Shown here: piece after piece, positions 1 through 8,671 of the stretch
Layout: every line of letters begins with the position of its first letter
Position numbering within the stretch: position 1 is the first letter of the stretch
Origin: CAHJXF01 sp038254545
Lineage (GTDB): Bacteria; Pseudomonadota; Gammaproteobacteria; Burkholderiales; Burkholderiaceae_D
Assembly (NCBI GenBank): GCA_038254545.1
Contig: JBBSGB010000007.1
Location: forward strand, 1-64,000
Direction: 5' to 3'
Length of the DNA stretch: 64,000 nucleotides
Translations under genes and position numbers: made by a program
The notes under the pieces: generated by a model
Told to the model about the DNA's origin: nothing
The model's input: the letters and a program-made list of their open reading frames with translations, nothing else
The model's database searches: none

Positions 1-471
1 CCCGTCGGTGCCGAGCCGCACCTCCAGCCAGCGTGGCAGGTAGGAGCCGGTGACGAGCTCGCGTGCCCACAGGGCGCGCAGCTCGCGATGCGCAATCGCG
101 GCGGGGATGCGAAAGGCAACGCCGTGGACGCTGCCGCCCGGTTCGAGCCCGAGCACGAGGCCGGGCTTTTCGGGTGTGCCGCGGTACACCTTGGACCACA
201 GGCACAAGCTGCGGTGGTAGCCGTAGACCAGTCCGCGCGCCTTGGCGTCGAACTCGAACTCGGGTCGCCAGATCAACGAGCCGTATCCGAATACCCAGAC
301 CGAATCGTTGCGATTCCAGGCGGCCAGCGTGTCGAGCAGCGATGCTTCGCGTTCGTCGTCGGTGAGCGTGTAGAACGGCGCGCCGCGCGGGTCGGCGCTT
401 GCTTCGGCGAAGTCGATCTGCGAATTCACGATGGCATTGTGCACAAGGGTTCGATCCTGCATGGACAACAT
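1..471 (-). CDS. ChaC-like gamma-glutamylcyclotransferase (3' end outside window)
   Basis: The reverse strand reads openly from an ATG at 471 to the left edge, giving 157 residues without a stop. The segment VWVFGYGSLIWRP near residue 65 is the glycine-rich substrate-loop signature of the ChaC family, which cleaves gamma-glutamyl peptides such as glutathione to 5-oxoproline in the cytoplasm. A second ATG three codons downstream (462) is an equally good start. The downstream sequence YRGTPEKPGLVLGLEPGG also fits the family. The gene is divergent from tcdA, with 73 bases between the starts. The catalytic glutamate region lies at or beyond the edge and cannot be checked. Confidence 0.85.
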   Translation of the reverse strand, partial: MLSMQDRTLVHNAIVNSQIDFAEASADPRGAPFYTLTDDEREASLLDTLAAWNRNDSVWVFGYGSLIWRPEFEFDAKARGLVYGYHRSLCLWSKVYRGTPEKPGLVLGLEPGGSVHGVAFRIPAAIAHRELRALWARELVTGSYLPRWLEVRLGTDG

Positions 472-544
472 TGTGCCGCCTTGGTGCGCGTGTCCGGGCG
501 GACCGCGATGCGATGATGCGCCAACTCAATCACCGATCAACGCA

Positions 545-1339
545 ATGAAGCAGCTTCTCGATGACGTGGATTTGGCGATCGACGTCGATCGCCGCTTCGG
601 CGGGATCGCGCGTCTCTACGGCGCCGAGGGCCTCGCGCGCTTGCGCGCCTCGCGCGTCGCGGTGGTCGGCCTGGGCGGCGTCGGTTCTTGGGTCGCGGAA
701 GCCTGCGCGCGCAGCGGCATCGGTGCACTGACCCTGATCGATCTCGATCACGTGGCCGAGTCGAACATCAACCGGCAGATCCACGCGCTCGACAGCACGC
801 TCGGCGCAGCCAAGGTCGTGGCAATGGCGAGCCGCGTCCACGACATCAACCCGCAGTGCGTGGTCGAGGCCGTCGAAGAATTCGTCGAAGCAGGCAACGT
901 CGCGACGCTGATTCCTCCGGGACGCTTCGATTTCGTCATCGACGCGATCGATCACGTGCGCGCGAAGACTGCACTGATCGCGCATTGCCATGCGCAGAAG
1001 ACGCCGCTGGTCACGATCGGCGGCGCGGGCGGGCGCACCGACGTGAGCCGGATCCGGGTTGCGGATCTCGCGCATACCGAGCACGAAGCCATGCTCGCCA
1101 AGGTGCGCAAGGCACTGCGCACCCATCACGATTTTCCCCGCAACGTCAAACGGACGTTCGGGGTGAACGCCGTTTATTCCGATCAACGCGCGGATCAACG
1201 CGCGAATCAACGCGCGGGCGAGCGTACAGGCATGACGGGACTCAATTGCGCGGGCTTCGGTTCTTCGGTTGCGGTAACCGCGACCTTCGGCTTTGTCGCC
1301 GCCGGCCTATTGGTCGATCGGCTCGCGCGCGGCCAGTGA
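545..1339 (+). CDS. tcdA: tRNA threonylcarbamoyladenosine dehydratase TcdA (CsdL)
   Basis: A 264-residue E1/ThiF-like ATP-dependent dehydratase that cyclises t6A at tRNA position 37. The nucleotide-binding loop VVGLGGVGSWVAEACARSG (about residues 40-58) and the following DLDHVAESNINRQ are diagnostic of the family. The frame is open from 431, but the ATG at 545 is preferred because it does not overlap the divergent ChaC-like gene and begins at the usual distance from the ATP loop. Residues about 213-225 carry an insertion DQRADQRANQRAGE made of a 12-bp tandem repeat, in a position where family members are variable. The 3' end overlaps the convergent diguanylate cyclase by 33 bases. Confidence 0.92.
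   Translation: MKQLLDDVDLAIDVDRRFGGIARLYGAEGLARLRASRVAVVGLGGVGSWVAEACARSGIGALTLIDLDHVAESNINRQIHALDSTLGAAKVVAMASRVHDINPQCVVEAVEEFVEAGNVATLIPPGRFDFVIDAIDHVRAKTALIAHCHAQKTPLVTIGGAGGRTDVSRIRVADLAHTEHEAMLAKVRKALRTHHDFPRNVKRTFGVNAVYSDQRADQRANQRAGERTGMTGLNCAGFGSSVAVTATFGFVAAGLLVDRLARGQ
1181..1216 (+). repeat. 12-bp tandem repeat, three units, inside tcdA
   Basis: Units GATCAACGCGCG, GATCAACGCGCG and AATCAACGCGCG follow each other directly. They add DQRA, DQRA and NQRA in frame to TcdA. One of several 12-bp coding repeats in this window. Confidence 0.95.
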
Positions 1340-3208
1340 TACGTGCGGCAGGAAGGGCCTGACGGGATCGCCGGCCGCTTCGATGCGCGCGCGGCCATTG
1401 TTCTTGGCGGCATAGAGCAGGCGATCGGCAGCGATCATCAGGGCGTCGATCGTGCCGCCGTGGGCGGGTGCTTCGACGATGCCCGCTGAAAAGCTCAGGC
1501 CGGGCGGCAGTTCCTCTTCGCCTTCGGCGCCGCGCAGAGTCGCGCACGCATTCAGCATGCCCTTCAGACGCTCGTGCGCAACCGCGGCCGTGCTGGCGGG
1601 AAGGATCATCGCGAACTCCTCGCCGCCGATGCGGCACACGATGTCGCCTTCGCGCAATCCCTCGCGCACCAGCTTGCCCAAGGCGACCAGTACACGGTCG
1701 CCGACCACGTGGCCGTGCACATCGTTGAGGCGCTTGAAGTGGTCCAGATCGATCATCGCCAGGCACAGCGGCGCGGCTTGCAGGAGGCTGGCCTGGAGTA
1801 GTCGCGGTCCGCGTTCGTAGAGATAGCGGCGATTGTGCAGGCCGGTCAGCGCGTCGCGATAACTCTGCTCCTTCAACTCGTCGTGCAATCGCTGGTTTTC
1901 CGCGATCTGCGCCGTCAGCGCACTGTTGAGCGCGGCCAGCCGGGCATGCTCGCGTTCGAGCTCCCCATGCAGCGCGACGATGCGGTCGCGCTCGGCGCGA
2001 GTGGTATCAAGCTCGTGGCGGATCGTGTGGGTCAGCCCCACGACATGGGCGCCAAGGCGCACGAGGCGTTCGCGAATCACTGCACGACGGCGTTCGTGGA
2101 ACAGGGCGCGGCGCTCGTCGCCGATCATTTCGCAAGCCGCCGCCGCGGTCGCGTGCAACTGCAACAGGTCGGACGGCGAATTGACCGCGTTCTCGTCGAG
2201 CGCGGCCAAGGTTTCGGTTGCGATCTGCGCCGCGCGTGCGGGCTGATTGGCCCCGAGCGCGATACGCGATTCGACGTGGCTCCAGAAAACCTGCGGCGTG
2301 CCGTCTTCGTGCTTGGCGCGTATCAGCAGCGGGCGCGCGCGATCGAAGGTGCGCCGCGCGTCTTCGGCGCGGCCGGCGTTGGCGTACGCCAGCGCAAGCG
2401 TTAGTGGTATCTGCGGCTCCGGCCCGCCCATCGCGTGCGCGTAGCGCTCGACCGTAAGGTAGCGCTCCGCCAGCTCCAGCGCTTCGGTATGCCTTCCCAG
2501 CGCCGCATAGTTCTGCGTGAGATTGAGCGCGATAATGACCGTGGTGCGATCGGCGCCGCACGCCGACGCCAACTCGAGACCCTGTTCGAGCAGAGTGCAG
2601 CCTTCTTCGGGATTGTGCAGGTCGCCGTGATAGCCGCCCAGATTGCAGAGCGTGGACGCGAGCAACAGCGAGTCCTTGGTGTCGCGCGCCGTGTCGACCG
2701 CCTGGTAATGCCACTTGAGCGCCGGCTCGAGCAGCCCGATGAATCGATAGCAGAGCGACAGCGCGACGTGGACGACAAAGAAGTCGGTGGGCGTCGCTTC
2801 GCGAGGCGGATGCTCGATCAACTCGAGCAGCATCCGGATGCACTCGTCCGGGTTGCCATCGAGCCGCGCGCAGACAGCTTCCAGAGCCCGTCCCAGCCAG
2901 ATGCCGCGCTGGTCTTGCAGCTCCGCGAAGAGCCGTACCGCGAGCGCGGTTGCCGCGAATGCCTCGTCGCGCGCGCCCAGGCGTACCGCCGCGAAGGCCG
3001 ACTGGAAATAGGCGTAGGCGAGGTCGTGCAGGTCGCCGGACGCCGAGGCCAGCTCGACAGCTGCGGCCGCAGCTGCGTTGGCCTCGCCGAGATCGCTGTA
3101 TTGATTGCGCCATGCGCGATCGATAGCCTGCCTCGCAGCGGTCGCTATGCGCCCATACTGCTCAGGTGGTCGATCGATTCGATTGGTCGCGAGACGCGAA
3201 GCACTCAT
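1307..3208 (-). CDS. Diguanylate cyclase with N-terminal TPR-like region (copy A)
   Basis: 633 residues. The first ~360 residues are an alpha-helical, alanine-rich region with TPR-like spacing and no signal peptide or membrane segment, so the enzyme is probably cytosolic. Residues ~380-430 (ERDRIVALHGELEREHARL and following) look like a coiled coil leading into a GGDEF domain that begins at RDALTGLHNRRYLYERG. The active-site motif is GGEEF, preceded by REGDIVCR, which keeps the RxxD spacing of the allosteric c-di-GMP inhibition site. Family knowledge: it makes c-di-GMP from two GTP. The input sensed by the N-terminus is unknown. It is a close paralogue of the next gene and its 3' end overlaps tcdA convergently. 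Confidence 0.9.
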   Translation of the reverse strand: MSASRLATNRIDRPPEQYGRIATAARQAIDRAWRNQYSDLGEANAAAAAAVELASASGDLHDLAYAYFQSAFAAVRLGARDEAFAATALAVRLFAELQDQRGIWLGRALEAVCARLDGNPDECIRMLLELIEHPPREATPTDFFVVHVALSLCYRFIGLLEPALKWHYQAVDTARDTKDSLLLASTLCNLGGYHGDLHNPEEGCTLLEQGLELASACGADRTTVIIALNLTQNYAALGRHTEALELAERYLTVERYAHAMGGPEPQIPLTLALAYANAGRAEDARRTFDRARPLLIRAKHEDGTPQVFWSHVESRIALGANQPARAAQIATETLAALDENAVNSPSDLLQLHATAAAACEMIGDERRALFHERRRAVIRERLVRLGAHVVGLTHTIRHELDTTRAERDRIVALHGELEREHARLAALNSALTAQIAENQRLHDELKEQSYRDALTGLHNRRYLYERGPRLLQASLLQAAPLCLAMIDLDHFKRLNDVHGHVVGDRVLVALGKLVREGLREGDIVCRIGGEEFAMILPASTAAVAHERLKGMLNACATLRGAEGEEELPPGLSFSAGIVEAPAHGGTIDALMIAADRLLYAAKNNGRARIEAAGDPVRPFLPHVSLAAREPIDQ

Positions 3209-3271
3209 CCGTGATGGCAGGCCGATTGAAGGTCCGACGGTGGCGCCGCCATCGATGCCACGACCGCGCCG

Positions 3272-3401
3272 CTAAGGTTTGTCGCCGGGTCCCGTGACCG
3301 AACCCGAGCCGGCGATCGACTTAGTTATCGGCGGCCGGCCATAATACTTGACATCCCCCCTGCCAACGATTTTTTGCCCACAAGTTGTCGCGTGTCCACA
3401 A
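3272..3401 (-). pseudogene. Truncated 3' fragment of the DUF2807 gene
   Basis: The reverse strand encodes DVKYYGRPPITKSIAGSGS... and ends VTGPGDKP-stop, nearly identical to the C-terminus of the intact gene at 5380-6234 (DVKYYGRPSITKSIAGSGS... VTGLGDKP). Upstream of this the fragment has an extra A in the run near 3375, which shifts frame, and it ends at about 3401 where sequence resembling the tcdA tail begins. No start codon is present. It is a by-product of the tandem duplication. Confidence 0.88.
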
Positions 3402-3410
3402 TGGGCAAGA

Positions 3411-5508
3411 TTCGGCCTGGTCGCGGCCCTACCGGTCGATCGTCTCGCGCACTGCCAGCGATGCGCGCGGCAAGACCCGTCTGATCGGATAGCCCGCCGC
3501 TTCGATACGGGCGCGGCCGTTGTGTTTGGCCTTGTAGAGCAGGCGATCGGCAGCGATCATCAGCGCGTCGATCGTGCCGCAGTGCGCGGGCGCTTCGACG
3601 ATACCTGCTGAAAAACTCAGGCCGGACGGAAGTTCTTCTTCGCCTTCAGCCGCGCGCAGTTGTGCGCACGCGGCCAGCATGCGCTTCAGACGCTCACGCG
3701 CGGCCGCCGTACTGTCCGTCAGTATCATCGCGAACTCTTCGCCGCCAACGCGACACACGATATCGTTTTCGCGCAATCCTTCTCGCATCACCTTGCCCAA
3801 TGCGACGAGGACGCGATCGCCGACGACATGACCGTGCATGTCGTTGAGGCGCTTGAAGTGATCCAGGTCGATCATGGCCAGACAAAGCGGCACGCCGCGC
3901 AGAAAGCTTGCTTCGAGCAACCGCGGTCCGCGCTCGTAGAGATAGCGACGATTGTGAAGACCGGTCAGCGCGTCGCGATAATTCTGTTCCTTCAATGCGT
4001 CGTGCAGGAGCAGGTTCTCGGCGATCTGCGCGGTCAACGCGCTGTTGAGCGCGGCCAGCCGAGCATGCTCGCGTTCGAGTTCCGCATGCAGCGCCGTGAT
4101 GCGATCGCGTTCGGCCCGCGTGCTCTCGAGTTCGTGGCGGATCGTGTGCGCGAGGCTTGCGGCATGCGCGCCCAGCCGTATGAGACGCTCGCGAATGACC
4201 GCGCGACGCCGCTCGTGAGACAGCGCGCGCCGATCGTCGCCGATCGATTCGCAGGCTTCCGAGACCGTTGCGTGCAACTGCATCAGATCGAACGGCGAGT
4301 CGACGGCGTTTTCGTTCAGTTGCGCGAGCGTCGCGAGCGCCACGTCGGCAGCCTGCCGCGGTCGTCCTGCGGCGATCGCAACGCGCGCTTCGACCAGGGT
4401 CCAGAAGACTTCCGGAGTGCCTTCGGCGGCGCCGTTCTTAACCAACAACGGGCGCACCAGAAGAAACTCGCGTTCGGCGTCTTCCGGTCGATGGTTATGC
4501 GCATAAGCGAGCGCCAGCGCCAAGCGCGAATTCGAGTCGGGCCCGTCGCCCTCTTCCGCATAGCGATCGTCGATTAAATAGCGTTCCGCGATGATCAGTG
4601 ATTCGGCGTTGCGGCCGAGTTCCACATAGCACTGCGCGAGATTGCGCGCGAGGTGGGAGGTGAGCCGGCCGGCATCGCAGATGCGTGTCAATTCCAGGCC
4701 CTGTTCGAGCATGCGACAACCTTCTTCAGGATTGTGCAGATCGCAGTGATAGCCGCCCAGATTGCTCAGCATCATGGCCAAAAGGACCGGGGCGCCGCTG
4801 TCACGCGCCGTATCGACCGCCTGGTAGTGCCACTTCAGCGCCGGTTCGAGCAGACCGACAAAGCGATACGCGACCGCCAGACCGAGATGGACGATGAATA
4901 GATCCGCGGCGGTCGCTTCGACGGGCGGATCGGCCGCGAGCGCGCGCAGAACATTGATCGCCTCATCCGTATGTCCGGCCTTGCGGGCGCAATGCGCCTC
5001 ACCGGCCCGCACCAGCCACATGCCTCGCGAATCCTCGGTTGCTTCGAACAGGGTGCGCGCCTCGACCAGTGCAAGCAGCGCCTCGTCCCGGGAGTTCAGC
5101 CGCACGGCCGCATAGGCGAATTGAAAGTGCGCATGCGCGAGGTCACCCGGCGTGCCTGCCGCCTCGGCCAGCGCGATCGCCTCGGCGCCCGCGGCTTTGG
5201 CTTTCTTCGGGTCGCTGTATTGAAGGCACCACGCGCGATCGATGGCCTGCCTGGCCGCAAGCGACGCGTGTCCGGTCCGCCCAGGAGAGGTTTCGATCCG
5301 ACTTATCGCGAAGTGCGAAGCACTCATCCGTGATTGCAGGCTGTACGAGGCGCCGCAATCGATTCATCGACCCGCGCCGTCAGGGTTTATCGCCAAGCCC
5401 CGTGACCGAACCTGATCCGGCGATCGATTTGGTTATCGACGGCCGGCCGTAATACTTGACATCCCCGCTGCCGGCGATTTTTACCGACAGGTTGTCGCGC
5501 GCCCACAA
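3411..5508. repeat. Tandem duplication, copy B (about 2.1 kb)
   Basis: Copy B begins TTCGGCCTGGTCGCG, matching the 3' end of tcdA; on the plus strand it can be read FGLVAALPVDRLA against FGFVAAGLLVDRLA of TcdA. It then contains the second diguanylate cyclase and runs into the intact DUF2807 gene. The junction between copies lies between about 3402 and 3411. Confidence 0.82.
3429..5327 (-). CDS. Diguanylate cyclase with N-terminal TPR-like region (copy B)
   Basis: 632 residues, collinear with the copy at 1307-3208 throughout. It keeps the coiled-coil linker (ERDRITALHAELEREHARL), the domain entry RDALTGLHNRRYLYERG, the GGEEF active site and the inhibitory RxxD in RENDIVCRVGGEEF, so both paralogues should be active c-di-GMP synthases. 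Divergence is strongest in the N-terminal sensor-like half (for example the start MSASHFAISRIETSPG against MSASRLATNRIDRPPE), suggesting that the duplicates respond to different inputs. It lies 52 bases downstream of the DUF2807 gene on the same strand and may be co-transcribed with it; in the duplicate arrangement copy A has lost that promoter-proximal partner. Confidence 0.9.
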   Translation of the reverse strand: MSASHFAISRIETSPGRTGHASLAARQAIDRAWCLQYSDPKKAKAAGAEAIALAEAAGTPGDLAHAHFQFAYAAVRLNSRDEALLALVEARTLFEATEDSRGMWLVRAGEAHCARKAGHTDEAINVLRALAADPPVEATAADLFIVHLGLAVAYRFVGLLEPALKWHYQAVDTARDSGAPVLLAMMLSNLGGYHCDLHNPEEGCRMLEQGLELTRICDAGRLTSHLARNLAQCYVELGRNAESLIIAERYLIDDRYAEEGDGPDSNSRLALALAYAHNHRPEDAEREFLLVRPLLVKNGAAEGTPEVFWTLVEARVAIAAGRPRQAADVALATLAQLNENAVDSPFDLMQLHATVSEACESIGDDRRALSHERRRAVIRERLIRLGAHAASLAHTIRHELESTRAERDRITALHAELEREHARLAALNSALTAQIAENLLLHDALKEQNYRDALTGLHNRRYLYERGPRLLEASFLRGVPLCLAMIDLDHFKRLNDMHGHVVGDRVLVALGKVMREGLRENDIVCRVGGEEFAMILTDSTAAARERLKRMLAACAQLRAAEGEEELPSGLSFSAGIVEAPAHCGTIDALMIAADRLLYKAKHNGRARIEAAGYPIRRVLPRASLAVRETIDR

Positions 5509-6234
5509 AGTGGCGTCGCCCGATCCGCCGATCGATATGGTGGCGGTCGCACTTTGCAGCGCTCCCGCCCGGTAATCGCCCGATCCCGCGATGTGCACGT
5601 TCTGCTCCAGGACGCCTCCGGCGATCTTCACGTCGCCCGCGCCGCTGATGCGAACCAGCAACTTGCGGGCGGCCAGGGCACCGATGTTCACATCGCTGGC
5701 GCCGGCGATCGCGATCTCGAAATCGCCCGGTGCGGTCCACGATTCGGCGCGGATGTCGCCGCTGCCCGCGGTGCTGATGCGCTCCAGCGTCTGCGCCGTC
5801 AGCAGGAATCGAGGCCCTTTCTTGTCGGAGTGCCACCAGACGAAGCGCGCGCGCGGCTCATAGCGCAGCACCAGCTCGTCGCCCCGGGTCTCGACCTTGA
5901 GATCCTGCATCTGGTTCTTATCCCCTTCGACAGTGAGCGATGCGACGTCTCCTTGCTTCAACACCAGATCGGCCGAACCGATCAGGCGCACCGTCTTGAA
6001 AGTGCCGACCGGCCGTGTTTCCGAGGCGACGTCCGCCGCGCGGGCCTGACCCGTAGTCAAGCCCATTGCCAGAGTCACCGCCAGGCCCACGCAGATCGCG
6101 AGCGAGGGGCCGGGCCGGCGTGCGCGCTTCGCCCAGCGAAACGCGCTGGTTATGGACGGTTCGTGGCGAACCACAGGCGAGTTGTGAAGGACGCTGCGAA
6201 CGCTGGTGTGAATGAGGGGCATGGCGCTCTCCAT
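5380..6234 (-). CDS. Periplasmic GIN-domain (DUF2807) protein
   Basis: 284 residues. A hydrophobic segment (SLAICVGLAVTLAMGL, about residues 44-59) followed by GQARA-AD is a plausible signal peptide, although the ORF start leaves an unusually long ~40-residue leader, so a start nearer the signal core is possible. After it come repeated IAGSGD/ISGAGD/IGGSGD turns, the hallmark of the right-handed beta-helix GIN domain. The family is periplasmic or surface-exposed; its function is not established. It is upstream of the cyclase copy B in the same orientation. A broken copy of its 3' end is at 3272-3401. Confidence 0.85.
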   Translation of the reverse strand: MESAMPLIHTSVRSVLHNSPVVRHEPSITSAFRWAKRARRPGPSLAICVGLAVTLAMGLTTGQARAADVASETRPVGTFKTVRLIGSADLVLKQGDVASLTVEGDKNQMQDLKVETRGDELVLRYEPRARFVWWHSDKKGPRFLLTAQTLERISTAGSGDIRAESWTAPGDFEIAIAGASDVNIGALAARKLLVRISGAGDVKIAGGVLEQNVHIAGSGDYRAGALQSATATISIGGSGDATLWARDNLSVKIAGSGDVKYYGRPSITKSIAGSGSVTGLGDKP

Positions 6235-6381
6235 CGGGAATCGTGAATGACGCCCAGTCTAGCGACGTGTATCCGGGCGACGCGAGCACAAATCGACGGC
6301 CCGCAGCGAGCGGGTCACCAAGCGCCGGGTCGGGCGACGAACCGCAGGCCCGGCGCACGTGCAATCGGCAACGCCGACCGC

Positions 6382-7104
6382 TTACTTGCGCATCTGAACC
6401 GAGCCGCTGACGGTCAGCGACAACGTGACGCGGCCCGACTCGATGGGCATCGGCGGCGCGGAGGCTTGCGCGGCACGCGCATTGGCCTCCATGAACATCG
6501 GGCGCGGATTTCCCGACTGGCCCGCATTGCCCAACGTGACCTGACGGATCGAGTAGCCCGCATAGCCGAACGCCTTGGTCGCCGCCCCGGCCCGCTCGGC
6601 GAACGCGCGCGCGGCGCGCTCGATCAGCGTGGCGTTTTCCTGTCCGCGCAACTCGGGCGAAATCTCGAAGCTCGAGCCCGCGATCTGCATCGTCTGCGAG
6701 AGCTTGCCGACCAGGGTGCCGAGCGCATTGAAGTCTTTCGACTTGACGATCATCTCGGCTCTTACCTGCCAGCCGGTGCGGGTGTTCTGTCCGCCGCGGC
6801 TGTCGTAGCGCGGAAACGTACTGTAGCCGCCGTTCGAGGCGATCACGCCCGGCACGGCCTTGGCTTCGGCGAACGATTTGGCGAGCGTCTCGTTGACCTC
6901 CTTGGTCAACGGCGCAACGTCCGGGCCCTCGCGCACGACCGCGAGCGTGACGACGGCGAGATCCGGGACGACGTCCGACGTGACGGTCGCATCGACGTTG
7001 AGCACGTCGTTGAGCACGACGACGCGCTCCTGTGCATGACACACGAGCGGGCCTGCGGACGCGATGGCGAGGAGAGCGGTGACGAGAGATGAGCGAATGT
7101 TCAT
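6382..7104 (-). CDS. SIMPL (DUF541) domain periplasmic protein
   Basis: 240 residues with a short signal peptide (MNIRSSLVTALLAIASAGPLVCHAQ) and the SIMPL fold. Recognisable parts are LNVDATVTSDVVPDLAVVTL near the N-terminus, the central GWQVRAEMIVKSKDFNALG, and the C-terminal LSLTVSGSVQ. Members are periplasmic or membrane-associated and have been linked to oxidative stress tolerance, but no enzymatic reaction is known. There are 147 bases between this gene and the DUF2807 gene, with no feature I can identify. Confidence 0.87.
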   Translation of the reverse strand: MNIRSSLVTALLAIASAGPLVCHAQERVVVLNDVLNVDATVTSDVVPDLAVVTLAVVREGPDVAPLTKEVNETLAKSFAEAKAVPGVIASNGGYSTFPRYDSRGGQNTRTGWQVRAEMIVKSKDFNALGTLVGKLSQTMQIAGSSFEISPELRGQENATLIERAARAFAERAGAATKAFGYAGYSIRQVTLGNAGQSGNPRPMFMEANARAAQASAPPMPIESGRVTLSLTVSGSVQMRK

Positions 7105-7119
7105 GAGAAGGCTGTGGGG

Positions 7120-7463
7120 TCAGAGTGGTGTCGAAGCTGCATGCGTTGTGGCGGGTAGCGGAATGAATTCCGTTTCACCCGGAACCTGCGGAAAGAGTTC
7201 GCTGGGATAACGTTCCCATGCCTCGCGCGCCGACGCGATCGCCGTGCGACTGCTTGCGACGAAGTTCCATTCGAGCGCCCGGGGCGCGTCGAGTTTCGCG
7301 CCGCCGAGCAGCATCGCGATTCGCCGTTCTCGAGCACGGCCGGTCCGAGGTGGTCGAAGAACACGAACGGGCCGACTGCGCCATACGCGGGCGACGGTAA
7401 TACGCGCCGCACCGAAAAGCCCCCGAGGTCGCGCGGCTTGCCTTCAATCAGATCGATTGTCAT
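7120..7463 (-). pseudogene. Pirin-family gene, internally deleted and frameshifted
   Basis: The first ~47 residues (MTIDLIEGKPRDLGGFSVRRV and SPAYGAVGPFVFFDHLGPAV) match a pirin N-terminus. Around 7315-7335 the frame changes and the sequence goes straight to a pirin C-terminal segment (RRIAMLLGGAKLDAPRALEW, then NFVASSRTAIASAREAWERY). Intact pirins are about 230-300 residues; here ~110 remain, so the metal-binding cupin core with its His and Glu ligands is gone. The two halves are in different frames. The gene cannot make a functional pirin. Confidence 0.85.
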
Positions 7464-7520
7464 GGCTGACGATCACCGTAAGAGAGTCGCAATCTTCGCA
7501 TGGCCGCGCATGTCGAGGAG

Positions 7521-8594
7521 CTAGGCGGCAAGAGGCGGCTCGTCCATCGCTGCGACCTGTTCGCGCAACGCCAGGATCTGATCCTGCCAATAACGCTCGG
7601 TGCCGAAGAAAGGAAACGCCGCGGGGAACGCGGGATCGTCCCAGCGCCGCGCGAGCCACGCGCTGTAGTGGATCATGCGCAGCGTGCGCAGGGCTTCCAG
7701 GCGATGCAGTTCGCGGGCGTCGAACGATCGAAACTGTTCGTAGCCCGTGAGCAGGTCGGCGAGCTGCCGCGTCATCTCCTCGCGCGTTCCCGACAGCAGC
7801 ATCCACAGGTCTTGCAGCGCGAGGCCGCTGCGGCTGTCGTCGAAATCCACGAAGTGCGGGCCGCCGGGTTGCGTGCCACCGCGCGACACGTCGCCTTCGG
7901 TCCAGAGGATGTTGCCCGGGTGGCAGTCGCCATGCAGCCGAATGGATGTCGACGCGCCGGCTCGCGCCTCGCAAGCGGCCACCGAGGTCAAGGCCTGATC
8001 GACCACGCTGGCCCATACCGCGTCTAGCGGAGCAGGAACGATGCGGTGCTCGGTGATCCACCGTCGAGGTTCGAAGCCGAAGGTCTCGCTGTCGATCGGG
8101 GGGCGATGCGCGAACGCAGCCGCGCCGCCCACCGCATGGATGCGGCCGATGAATCGACCGAGCCACTCGCGCGTCGATCGGCTCTCGAGCTCGGGTGCGC
8201 GGCCACCGCGACGCTCGAAAACCGCGAAGCGGAAATCGCGATCGCGATGCAGGCTCGCTCCCGACTCGTCGATGATCGCGGGAACCACCGGGATCTCTTG
8301 CGCGACGAGCTCATCGACGAAGCGATGCTCTTCGCGGATCTGTTGATCGCTCCATCGCTCGGGCCGATAGAACTTCGCGACGCATTGGGCGCCGTCGTCG
8401 AGCCCGACCATGTATACACGGTTCTCGTAGCTGTTGAGTGCGAGCAGGCGTCCGTCGCAGCGATAGCCGATGTGCTCGAGAGCATCGAGCACGCGCTCGG
8501 GCGTCAGGCTCGTGAATGGGTGCAGAGGCGATGAAGGCGTATCCTTCGGCGCCTCGTCCTCCAGGTGCATCTCTGCGCTATCGATGGGGATCAT
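7521..8594 (-). CDS. srkA: SrkA/YihE-like stress response kinase
   Basis: 357 residues from an ATG at 8594; a GTG at 8618 is in frame but less likely. The catalytic loop is visible as IRLHGDCHPGNILW (Asp and Asn) and the metal-binding aspartate as HFVDFDDSRSG, with the lysine in CVAKFYRPERWS near residue 75. This is the aminoglycoside-phosphotransferase-like fold of SrkA, a cytoplasmic Ser/Thr kinase that protects against envelope-stress-linked death in E. coli. The length is slightly above the E. coli protein because of an N-terminal extension. It is divergent from rarD with 77 bases between starts. Confidence 0.88.
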   Translation of the reverse strand: MIPIDSAEMHLEDEAPKDTPSSPLHPFTSLTPERVLDALEHIGYRCDGRLLALNSYENRVYMVGLDDGAQCVAKFYRPERWSDQQIREEHRFVDELVAQEIPVVPAIIDESGASLHRDRDFRFAVFERRGGRAPELESRSTREWLGRFIGRIHAVGGAAAFAHRPPIDSETFGFEPRRWITEHRIVPAPLDAVWASVVDQALTSVAACEARAGASTSIRLHGDCHPGNILWTEGDVSRGGTQPGGPHFVDFDDSRSGLALQDLWMLLSGTREEMTRQLADLLTGYEQFRSFDARELHRLEALRTLRMIHYSAWLARRWDDPAFPAAFPFFGTERYWQDQILALREQVAAMDEPPLAA

Positions 8595-8671
8595 GCGCAC
8601 AGTGTAGATGGGCGTCACATGCGTCCTCGTTGCGGCTGATGCTCCCGCATTCGATTCGCACTGCTTCCTTC

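Larger units (their letters stand above)
1286..3401. repeat. Tandem duplication, copy A (about 2.1 kb)
   Basis: Copy A starts within the last codons of tcdA (TTCGGCTTTGTCGCC at about 1286), contains the first diguanylate cyclase, and ends with a 3' piece of the DUF2807 gene. It matches copy B (3411-5508) in the same order and orientation. The presence of partial flanking genes at both ends shows a direct tandem duplication rather than two independent acquisitions. Confidence 0.85.
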
